This document shows, in pieces, positions 1 through 4,941 of a stretch of 6,771 bases of DNA (positions are counted from its first letter, which is position 1; each line of letters starts with the position of its first letter). The stretch covers positions 2,433 through 9,203 of the forward strand of contig PMNN01000119.1 in assembly GCA_003161815.1 (NCBI GenBank), given 5' to 3'. Made by a program: the position numbers and the translations under genes. Origin of the DNA: Methanobacterium sp. GTDB lineage: Archaea > Methanobacteriota > Methanobacteria > Methanobacteriales > Methanobacteriaceae. The notes below the pieces were generated by a model. The model searched no databases. It was not told the DNA's origin and was given only the letters and a program-made list of their open reading frames with translations.

Positions 1-527
1 TATTGATTGAAAATAAGATTGGTGGATTGCCAGTGGTGGATGAGGGTGAGATCGTAGGCATGATCACTAAAACAGATTTTATAGGTACCTGCCAGGGAAG
101 ACCTTTCCAGGAAATTACGGTAGGTGAGAGGATGACCCCTAATCCTATAACAGTTAATTCTCAGGATAGGTTGGTGCACGCTAGAAGATTAATAATCGAT
201 GAGGGAATTGGAAGATTACCTGTAATGGAGGGCGACGAGCTTGGGGGAATCCTCACAGCTAAGGATATTGCTCAGTCAATGATATCCTTTAGGAAAGTGG
301 TTCCAGATAAATACAAGCCTGCTAGGATTAGAAATCTGCTTGTGGGGGATGTCATGACTCAAAACGTTAAAACAGTTAGTGAAGATTCCTTAATTGAAAA
401 AGTTGCTCATATAATGATAGAAAATAATTTCAGTGGTCTGCCAGTTGTTAAAAACGGAATCATTAAAGGCATCATCACCAAAACGGATCTTTTAAAACTC
501 ATAATGGAACTTGAGGAGGTTCACTGA
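1..527 (+). CDS. Multi-CBS-domain protein, 5' end cut by window edge
   Basis: The visible 175 codons (174 residues plus stop) begin inside a CBS motif. The TTG at 3-5 is therefore almost certainly an internal Leu and not a start, because the text opens with the second half of a domain (IENKIGGLPVVDEGEIVGMI, then TKTDF). A second CBS motif covers about residues 42-92 (ERMTPNPITV...GRLPVMEGDELGGILTAKDI). A third covers about 115-168 (DVMTQNVKTV...FSGLPVVKNGIIKGIITKTDLL). The pattern suggests two CBS pairs (Bateman modules), so about 100 residues are probably missing. CBS pairs bind adenine nucleotides or S-adenosyl compounds and usually act as regulatory modules. No catalytic domain is visible, so neither ligand nor target can be named. 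Such stand-alone proteins in methanogens are often labelled IMP-dehydrogenase-related, but no IMPDH catalytic part is seen here. The last codons (Leu-Glu-Glu-Val-His) contain the ribosome binding site of the next gene. Confidence 0.93.
   Translation, partial: LIENKIGGLPVVDEGEIVGMITKTDFIGTCQGRPFQEITVGERMTPNPITVNSQDRLVHARRLIIDEGIGRLPVMEGDELGGILTAKDIAQSMISFRKVVPDKYKPARIRNLLVGDVMTQNVKTVSEDSLIEKVAHIMIENNFSGLPVVKNGIIKGIITKTDLLKLIMELEEVH
513..520 (+). promoter_or_regulatory. Strong Shine-Dalgarno site for the RNA ligase gene
   Basis: GAGGAGGT lies inside the last codons of the CBS gene and closely matches the complement of an archaeal 16S 3' end. The first codon after a normal 7-base gap is ATT at 528, directly after the CBS TGA. 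No ATG, GTG or TTG in the ligase frame lies within reach; the nearest is TTG at 567, 46 bases away. The site therefore decides the start, and it argues for translation beginning at ATT 528. Confidence 0.75.
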
Positions 528-1778
528 ATTTCATCAGAGATAAAATGCAATCATTGTGGGTACCGATTGAATGTTAGTATGGGGAAGAGTTCCCCACAAA
601 GTTTTTTTTTTAATTGTACATTGTGCGGTAATAATTATGAACTAAGTTTAAATGAGTTTATAGTTAAAGAACTTCCTAAATTACTTGATATGGATCATAA
701 TAGACTTAAAGAATCTTATAAGAATGGTAATCTGAAATTTTACAATAATAAATATGTAAATGCTCTGCAATTCCGTAAAAGTTTGGGAAAGATAGAAGCA
801 GGGACCATGGTCTGTTTTGATAATGAAATTCACGTTATAAGAGGATTTCCTAAGATAAGAAGGACTTTAATGCTTTCAAAAGCATTGGAGAAACATTTTA
901 ACAGTGAAGTAGCTGTTGAAGAGAAGATGAACGGTTACAACGTTCGTATAACCTCATTAAATGGTAAAATAATCGCATTTACAAGAGGCGGTTATGTATG
1001 TCCATATACAACTAAAAAAGCACCTCAAATTATGGATTTAAACCAATTTTTCGAGGAGCATCCGGATCTAGTGATCTGTGGTGAAATGTTAGGAACAGAA
1101 AACCCTTATGTATCTCATTATTATCCTGAAATCGGTAAATTAGGATTTAGAATATTCGATATAAGGAAGAAACTTTCAAATCAACCACTATCTATAAAAG
1201 AAAAAAGGAGTATGCTAAAGAATTATGATCTTCCTTCAGTCAGACTTTTAGGAATTTACAAGCTTGGAGATGCTCCCTCTAATATACTGGAACTGGTTAA
1301 GGAGTTAGGAGAGGACGGTAGAGAGGGGGTAGTCATAAAGGACTTGGAAATGCAGATTCCTCCTCTTAAGTACACGGCTTCTCAGGCACATGATGATGAA
1401 TTGATATATGCTTTTAAATATCCTTTTGATTTAGGGAAAGCTTTTTTCTTTAGTAGAGTCATTCGAGAGAGCTTTCAGGCTCATGAGATGAACGAATCAA
1501 CGGAAGAGTTAGGTGAAAGGGCTCAAAGATTGGGGGAATCAATTTTATATCCCATGCTGGAAACTATAAAACATGTTGCAGAACATGAAGTGGCTGGAGA
1601 AGACTTGGTAATGGATGCAGATACAATAGAAGAAGCAGAGGATTTTGTGCAGCATCTGCGTGATCTGGGAGTAATGGCTAAGGTAATGGAATTCAATGAT
1701 GGAAAGGCGGTTATAAGAAGGATACACCAATCCACTACTGATAAAATAAATAATTATATAAATGGTGGTTTATACTGA
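528..1778 (+). CDS. ATP-dependent RNA ligase (Rnl3 / MthRnl / Pab1020 family) with N-terminal zinc ribbon
   Basis: This enzyme joins RNA 5'-phosphate to 3'-OH ends through a covalent lysyl-AMP. Characterised relatives are homodimers that circularise RNA. Numbered from ATT 528 (416 residues), motif I is K133-M-N-G (bases 924-926 encode the Lys), motif III is around FRIFD (207-211), motif IV is EGVVIK (266-271), and motif V is probably LKYT around K281. A C-terminal extension typical of the family follows. Before the ligase domain is a zinc ribbon: C7-x2-C10 and C30-x2-C33 (KCNHCG ... NCTLCG). Its first knuckle lies upstream of the earliest conventional start. Conventional choices would be TTG 567 (403 residues) or ATG 579 (399). 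Both break the ribbon and lack a good Shine-Dalgarno site, while ATT 528 sits 7 bases after GAGGAGGT. I infer the ATT start; the enzyme family itself is near certain. From memory, the Methanothermobacter enzyme is about 381 residues, so it may lack the ribbon as annotated. A hairpin plus T10 lies within codons for the ribbon linker. Confidence 0.9.
   Translation: MSSEIKCNHCGYRLNVSMGKSSPQSFFFNCTLCGNNYELSLNEFIVKELPKLLDMDHNRLKESYKNGNLKFYNNKYVNALQFRKSLGKIEAGTMVCFDNEIHVIRGFPKIRRTLMLSKALEKHFNSEVAVEEKMNGYNVRITSLNGKIIAFTRGGYVCPYTTKKAPQIMDLNQFFEEHPDLVICGEMLGTENPYVSHYYPEIGKLGFRIFDIRKKLSNQPLSIKEKRSMLKNYDLPSVRLLGIYKLGDAPSNILELVKELGEDGREGVVIKDLEMQIPPLKYTASQAHDDELIYAFKYPFDLGKAFFFSRVIRESFQAHEMNESTEELGERAQRLGESILYPMLETIKHVAEHEVAGEDLVMDADTIEEAEDFVQHLRDLGVMAKVMEFNDGKAVIRRIHQSTTDKINNYINGGLY
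580..611 (+). terminator. Terminator-like hairpin plus T10 inside the ligase coding sequence (possible attenuator)
   Basis: TGGGGAA (580-586) and TTCCCCA (590-596) form a perfect 7-bp stem with a GAG loop. CAAAG follows, then ten T residues at 602-611. This is the shape of an intrinsic terminator, and oligo-T alone can terminate archaeal RNA polymerase. It lies 53 bases after the CBS stop and, in the ligase frame, encodes the linker between the two CxxC knuckles (MGKSSPQSFFF). Whether it stops CBS transcripts, attenuates ligase expression or does nothing cannot be told from the sequence. Confidence 0.6.
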
Positions 1779-1782
1779 AATA

Positions 1783-1796
1783 TTTTTTATATAAAA
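1783..1796 (+). promoter_or_regulatory. TATA-box-like sequence before pheA
   Basis: The 28-base gap between the ligase stop and pheA holds TTTTTTATATAAAA, which contains the ideal archaeal TATA core TTTATATA (1786-1793). A start site about 25 bases downstream would fall just inside pheA as called here. The box would therefore only work if pheA begins later, for example at TTG 1837. It may simply be AT-rich spacer. Confidence 0.35.
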
Positions 1797-1806
1797 TAGT
1801 GAGAAT

Positions 1807-2661
1807 ATGAACAATAATAAAATAAAAATTGATGGATTGGAAGGAAGTAAGGGTAAAATCGGATTTTTCGGTCCTTCGGGATCATTTACAGAAGAAGCAG
1901 CTTTAACCTTAGAAGGTGAACTCGTGGCATTTTATACTATTTCCGAGGTTTTTGATGCTGTCAGTCAAGATAAAGTGGATATTGGAGTAGTTCCAATTGA
2001 GAATTCAATAGAAGGATCAGTTGGCATAACTTTAGATTTATTAGCACATGATTATGATTTAAAGATTAGAAATGAGATAATACTCCCCATTAGTCATAAT
2101 CTTTTGATAAACCCTAATATGACTTTAGATAATATAAAAATCATATATTCACATCCACAGGCTTTATCACAATGCAGAAAGTTTATAGAAGGGCTTAATG
2201 TAGTTACACAATCAGCACCAAGCACTTCCGCAGCAGCAGAGTTGATTGTACATAAAAAATATGCAGCAGCCATTAGCACTATAAGATCGGCTCAAATATA
2301 TGATTTGGATATTGCGGAGCATAATATTCAGGATTATCAGAATAATCTAACCAGATTTGTAGTTGTTAATAAACAAGATCATCATAGGACATACACTGAT
2401 AAAACTTCTATTGTTTTTCCTCTTCCAGAAGATAGAGCGGGAGGATTATATGAAATATTAGGGGAGTTTGCAAGAAAAAATGTTAATCTAACTAAAATTG
2501 AATCCAGACCTTCCAAGGAGAAATTGGGAAAATACATATTCTTTGTGGATTTGGAAGGGCATCGGGAGGATCTAGAGATAAGAAACATTTTAAATATAAT
2601 AAAATCAAAAGTAGGATATATAAAGATTCTAGGTTCATATCCTAAAGAAGGTCACGATTAA
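1807..2661 (+). CDS. pheA: Prephenate dehydratase
   Basis: The enzyme converts prephenate to phenylpyruvate with loss of water and CO2, the committed step of phenylalanine synthesis in the cytoplasm. The 284-residue monofunctional form has the periplasmic-binding-like catalytic domain first: KIGFFGPSGSFTEEAA at about 17-32, VVPIENSIEGSVG at 61-73, SHPQALSQC at 115-123, and the signature Thr-Arg-Phe at 182-184, whose Thr is catalytic in the family. A C-terminal ACT domain (about 199-277) carries AGGLYEIL and the ESRP motif (232-235) that bind phenylalanine, so feedback inhibition is expected. No chorismate mutase domain is present. The ATG start has only a weak GTGAG upstream (1799-1803), and about 15 polar residues precede the conserved core, so a slightly later start such as TTG 1837 is possible. 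It follows the ligase gene by 28 bases and precedes the next gene by 8, consistent with an operon. Confidence 0.96.
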   Translation: MNNNKIKIDGLEGSKGKIGFFGPSGSFTEEAALTLEGELVAFYTISEVFDAVSQDKVDIGVVPIENSIEGSVGITLDLLAHDYDLKIRNEIILPISHNLLINPNMTLDNIKIIYSHPQALSQCRKFIEGLNVVTQSAPSTSAAAELIVHKKYAAAISTIRSAQIYDLDIAEHNIQDYQNNLTRFVVVNKQDHHRTYTDKTSIVFPLPEDRAGGLYEILGEFARKNVNLTKIESRPSKEKLGKYIFFVDLEGHREDLEIRNILNIIKSKVGYIKILGSYPKEGHD

Positions 2662-2664
2662 TGT

Positions 2665-2674
2665 AGGAGATGAT
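2665..2674 (+). promoter_or_regulatory. Shine-Dalgarno sequence overlapping the start codon at 2670
   Basis: AGGAGATGAT differs from the full anti-Shine-Dalgarno complement (AGGAGGTGAT) at one base, but it contains the ATG itself, leaving no spacer between AGGAG and the start. No other ATG, GTG or TTG in the frame lies close by. Either initiation uses an unusual geometry or an unconventional codon a little downstream is used. Confidence 0.45.
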
Positions 2675-3266
2675 TGATATAATTAATGATAAAGATAAGC
2701 TTATTCAAAGCTTACGTGAACTGGAATTTAATTTTGAGAAGGGTAAAATATCTAAAGATTCTTATAGTTCACAGAAAAAAATTTTAACTGATAAAATTGA
2801 TAATATTGAAATTGTAAATAGAGTTAAAAAACTCCAAGGTAAAGGGGAAGTAGAACGAACTCTTGATGACTGGACAAAGAAGAAAAAAGAGGATCAAGTT
2901 GTCCAAGAAGAGAATGAAGAGCTCATGCGTAAGTATATGACTTCCACTAAAACTCGTGATTTAAGGACAACTAAAGAAAAAAAACGGGGAATAACTAGAA
3001 ATCGTACAATATTAGCAACCTTATTGGCTGTAATTTTCTTTTCAGGTATTGCATTTGGATTTTTACTCATTAACAGCTCTTCTCAAGCATCAGCGGTTCC
3101 AATGACACTGAATCAAACTGCATTTTCCACTTCTAACCACACTACTAATGTTACAAATAACACTAACTCATTAAACACAAATACAACTCAAACCAGCCAA
3201 TCACAAACCACTAAAACTAATACTATCAGTGGTACGGGATCGGGAACTAATAATACTACAGGCTAA
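2670..3266 (+). CDS. Single-pass membrane protein with coiled N-terminal domain and Asn/Thr-rich outer tail, function unknown
   Basis: I do not recognise a named family. The 198-residue protein has three parts. Residues 1-110 are charged and probably helical; residues 13-42 (LRELEFNFEKGKISKDSY...) resemble the short SHOCT-like helical hairpins found beside membrane segments in many prokaryotic proteins. Residues about 113-134 are one hydrophobic helix (ILATLLAVIFFSGIAFGFLL). Residues 135-198 are a low-complexity Ser/Thr/Asn tail with eight Asn-X-Ser/Thr sequons (N135, N148, N156, N160, N163, N171, N194, N195). The basic stretch KEKKRGITRNR just before the helix predicts N-terminus inside and tail outside, where archaeal N-glycosylation could modify it. 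It starts 8 bases after pheA and is probably co-transcribed, although no functional link to phenylalanine synthesis is evident. It may be a surface stalk or cell-wall-associated protein. Confidence 0.82.
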   Translation: MIDIINDKDKLIQSLRELEFNFEKGKISKDSYSSQKKILTDKIDNIEIVNRVKKLQGKGEVERTLDDWTKKKKEDQVVQEENEELMRKYMTSTKTRDLRTTKEKKRGITRNRTILATLLAVIFFSGIAFGFLLINSSSQASAVPMTLNQTAFSTSNHTTNVTNNTNSLNTNTTQTSQSQTTKTNTISGTGSGTNNTTG

Positions 3267-3285
3267 TGAAGTAATTTGAACCAAA

Positions 3286-3300
3286 TTTTTTTTTATTTTT
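3286..3300 (+). terminator. Oligo-T terminator ending the first gene run
   Basis: A tract of nine T, one A and five T lies 20 bases after the stop of the membrane-protein gene. There is no obvious hairpin. Long T runs are the normal archaeal termination signal, and a new TATA box follows at 3341, so a transcript boundary here is likely. Confidence 0.65.
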
Positions 3301-3340
3301 AATAAATAAATAGAGATTTAAAAATGAGAAAACTATAATT

Positions 3341-3349
3341 TTTATAAAT
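3341..3349 (+). promoter_or_regulatory. TATA box for the lipoprotein gene
   Basis: TTTATAAAT lies in the 120-base gap before the lipoprotein. A start site about 25 bases downstream would be near 3370, just ahead of the AAGGTGA ribosome binding site at 3375-3381. This spacing fits a short-leader transcript. No regulator site is visible. Confidence 0.5.
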
Positions 3350-3374
3350 TATTTTTATCTTAAGATGTTTATAG

Positions 3375-3381
3375 AAGGTGA
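3375..3381 (+). promoter_or_regulatory. Shine-Dalgarno site that places the lipoprotein start at GTG 3387
   Basis: AAGGTGA ends 5 bases before GTG 3387 and overlaps the alternative in-frame GTG at 3378. The 3378 codon has no Shine-Dalgarno site ahead of it, so 3387 is the better start. Confidence 0.6.
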
Positions 3382-3386
3382 ATAAA

Positions 3387-3923
3387 GTGAATATATACCC
3401 TTTTTTGATAGTAACTCTTTTATCTCTAATTGTTTTAGCATCTGGATGCGTTAGCAACACTAATTTGAATCAAACTAAAACCTACTCTCAAAATGGAATT
3501 TACTTCGTTTATAATGGAACCTGGGAAAATGCTAATGTATCATCACCTAATGCAGTAGCAGGAGTAGGTGATCCTAATACAGTGAACCCTCAAACTCATG
3601 AACCTACTACATTCATACTCATCCAGAAACCAAACAGTACACTGGGTACAGATCTACAAACGGCTTACAATCAAAATTACGCAACATTTTTCAATAACAC
3701 CTCTAATCAACGTGTATCAGATGCTAACATCACTGTAAATAATAATAAGGCTTTCGAAAATGTTTACATTAGTACATCTGGTGGTGTGCAAACAGAAATG
3801 AGGGCGGTTTGGTTATCACAAAATGGCCAAATCTATGTGATTCTTTGTGGAGCACTTCCATCAAATTTTGAAAATCAGCAAAAAAACTTTAATCTAACCA
3901 TAAATAGTTTCAAGGTTCAATAA
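3387..3923 (+). CDS. PsbP-like small lipoprotein
   Basis: From GTG 3387 the product has 178 residues; an in-frame GTG at 3378 would add three. Residues 1-20 are a signal peptide with a hydrophobic core (FLIVTLLSLIVL) ending in the lipobox ALA-Ser-Gly-C21 type sequence LASGC, so the protein is probably lipid-anchored on the outer face of the membrane. After a short Asn/Thr linker, residues about 32-178 (YSQNGIYFVYNGTWE ... NFNLTINSFKV) resemble the PsbP-like domain common in small secreted methanogen proteins, with the typical opening of a strand, an NGI turn and a Trp. It carries several Asn-X-Ser/Thr sequons (for example NQT, NGT, NVS, NST, NNT, NIT, NLT) and one further Cys at 154. The ligand or role is unknown. 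It has its own TATA box and follows a terminator, so it is probably a single-gene transcript. The family call rests on pattern memory only. Confidence 0.82.
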   Translation: MNIYPFLIVTLLSLIVLASGCVSNTNLNQTKTYSQNGIYFVYNGTWENANVSSPNAVAGVGDPNTVNPQTHEPTTFILIQKPNSTLGTDLQTAYNQNYATFFNNTSNQRVSDANITVNNNKAFENVYISTSGGVQTEMRAVWLSQNGQIYVILCGALPSNFENQQKNFNLTINSFKVQ

Positions 3924-4282
3924 GTCCATGTTTAATTCTTGGATATTAATATAAATTCTCTCAAACAAATTAAATTTATTTTGATTACAAAAATGTTTAA
4001 ATAATAGATTAAAATTGCTCCTTTTAGCCATATTCGATGAATTTCCAATTTTATTAACAAGCATCAAATGCAAAAATTATATAATAGAGACAGCCATACA
4101 CTTATATCTGTTAAAGTTATAACTATATAGACAGAGTAGTGAGCCTCAAAATAATCATATATCTGCTTTTATTTTAGCTGAATCTTTGAAATTTAAAACT
4201 TAAACTCTCATGGATTATTCAATAGGTCATAATCAACTACTAATAAGAATTAAAATTAATACTAACAATTCAATCTTTAAAA

Positions 4283-4292
4283 TTTAATATAT
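4283..4292 (+). promoter_or_regulatory. Candidate TATA box for the KH-protein gene
   Basis: TTTAATATAT is the best TATA-like element in the last 150 bases before the gene. Transcription would start near 4313 and give a leader of about 80 bases. The region is so AT-rich that other start sites are possible. Confidence 0.35.
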
Positions 4293-4313
4293 CTTTATTT
4301 GAATCTTCATATC

Positions 4314-4361
4314 CTAATCTAAAACTTAAAGATTAGTTAATTGAATACAGTACTAATTCAA
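4314..4361 (+). repeat. Inverted repeats in the probable leader of the KH-protein gene
   Basis: CTAATCT (4314-4320) pairs with AGATTAG (4330-4336) around a 9-base loop, and TTGAAT (4341-4346) pairs with ATTCAA (4356-4361) around another 9-base loop. ATTAGT (4332-4337) could instead pair with ACTAAT (4352-4357), which would disrupt both hairpins. The stems are AT-rich and weak, and short dyads arise by chance in such sequence. Confidence 0.3.
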
Positions 4362-4380
4362 GATTATCAAAAAAAAGAAG

Positions 4381-4386
4381 AGGAGG
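4381..4386 (+). promoter_or_regulatory. Consensus Shine-Dalgarno site with an intervening ATG-TAA pair
   Basis: AGGAGG lies 7 bases before ATG 4394. Between them is ATG immediately followed by TAA (4388-4393), a start-stop pair in the same frame. It lies only 1 base from the Shine-Dalgarno core, so ATG 4394 is the better start. Confidence 0.8.
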
Positions 4387-4393
4387 AATGTAA

Positions 4394-4891
4394 ATGGTAT
4401 TGCCAGTCTGCGATGTCTGTCTCAAGAGCGGAATGCTATGTCAAGGGTGTGAAAATAAATTAAAAAGTGGTGAGATCACACAAATGGACTTGGACATTGC
4501 TAAAATACTTTATAAATTAGGCGAAGGTAAAATAGGATTTAAAAAGACCATAGAAATAGGCGACACAGTTATAATTGTTACCGAGAAGGAACAAGTAGGA
4601 AAACTCATAGGAAAAAGCGGTAAAATAGTTAGGGAAATATCACATAGTATTGGAAAGAAAGTGAGAGTAGTGGGCGAAAATTCAGATCTACGTGCAGTAG
4701 CTAGGGATATACTAGCGCCAGCCAGACTTTCAGGGATAAATATAATCTATGGCAAAGAAGGTCAGAAAAAATATAAAATTAGAGTTATGGCTGAGGATTC
4801 TAGAAGAATACCCGGCAGATTAGATTTTTTAAATAGCATAATCAAAGAACTTACCTCTGAAGATACTCTGGTAGTGGTAGACAGAAAATAA
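4394..4891 (+). CDS. KH-domain RNA-binding protein with N-terminal zinc finger
   Basis: The 165-residue protein begins with four cysteines in a compact CxxC pair (C6-x2-C9 and C16-x2-C19), likely a zinc knuckle. A polar helix (about 20-47) follows, then a KH domain (about 57-115) with the diagnostic GxxG loop at G73-K-S-G76 in VGKLIGKSGKIVREI. KH loops of this form bind single-stranded RNA or DNA. The C-terminal part (about 116-165: IIYGKEGQKKYKIRVMAEDS ... VVVDRK) is conserved-looking but I cannot assign it. The KH fold resembles those in NusA-like archaeal factors, yet no S1 or TRAM domain is present, so a specific role in transcription, RNA processing or ribosome work is not shown. The start is well supported by AGGAGG. 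coaBC follows after 50 bases and may share its transcript. The nearby RNA ligase and fibrillarin genes fit an RNA-related role, but that is inference. Confidence 0.88.
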   Translation: MVLPVCDVCLKSGMLCQGCENKLKSGEITQMDLDIAKILYKLGEGKIGFKKTIEIGDTVIIVTEKEQVGKLIGKSGKIVREISHSIGKKVRVVGENSDLRAVARDILAPARLSGINIIYGKEGQKKYKIRVMAEDSRRIPGRLDFLNSIIKELTSEDTLVVVDRK

Positions 4892-4892
4892 G

Positions 4893-4900
4893 TTATAATA
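4893..4900 (+). promoter_or_regulatory. Possible TATA box for coaBC
   Basis: TTATAATA lies in the 50-base gap before coaBC. Transcription about 25 bases downstream would leave a leader of under 20 bases. The coaBC start has no Shine-Dalgarno site, so a near-leaderless transcript from this promoter is plausible. Co-transcription with the KH gene is the alternative. Confidence 0.35.
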
Positions 4901-4941
4901 AATACACTACAAAAATTTTTGAAAAATCAGATGTTGATTAT

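Larger units (their letters stand above)
3924..4393 (+). other. 470-base AT-rich intergenic region without a credible gene
   Basis: All frames break quickly and no tRNA-like or GC-rich RNA is evident. The longest start-to-stop frame I checked on the plus strand (4210-4287, 25 codons) lacks a Shine-Dalgarno site. A TATA-like TTATATAAT at 4077-4085 is followed by a slightly more GC-rich patch at about 4086-4150 that could be a small RNA, but nothing proves it. TATATCTG occurs at 4103-4110 and 4158-4165, and AAAACTTAAA at 4195-4204 and 4321-4330. AATCTT or its complement recurs near 4181, 4272, 4302, 4329 and 4360. The right end holds the promoter, leader and ribosome binding site of the KH-protein gene. 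Confidence 0.7.

Noticed and set aside
3..5. TTG as start of the CBS protein
   Set aside because: The sequence opens in the middle of a CBS motif, so the gene continues upstream of the window.
525..527. TGA read as selenocysteine
   Set aside because: The stop follows a Shine-Dalgarno site for the next gene, no SECIS-like structure is seen, and the preceding CBS domain is complete.
602..611. T10 run as a sequencing indel that creates a false frame
   Set aside because: The zinc knuckles on both sides of the run are in the same frame, so the length as given preserves the protein.
1523..1735. Minus-strand ORFs inside the RNA ligase gene
   Set aside because: They are shadows of the ligase frame, with no ribosome binding site or recognisable motif.
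2094..2588. Two minus-strand ORFs inside pheA
   Set aside because: They overlap a clearly conserved gene and show no domain or start signal of their own.
2696..2714. Repeated AAGCTTA near the start of the membrane-protein gene
   Set aside because: It is short, lies within coding sequence and has no further copies.
4034..4040. C-box-like TCGATGA in the spacer, possible C/D-box sRNA
   Set aside because: No D box (CTGA) follows within the usual 60 bases and no C'/D' pair is present.
4210..4287. 25-codon ORF in the long spacer
   Set aside because: It has no Shine-Dalgarno site, its composition matches the AT-rich background, and it lacks any recognisable motif.
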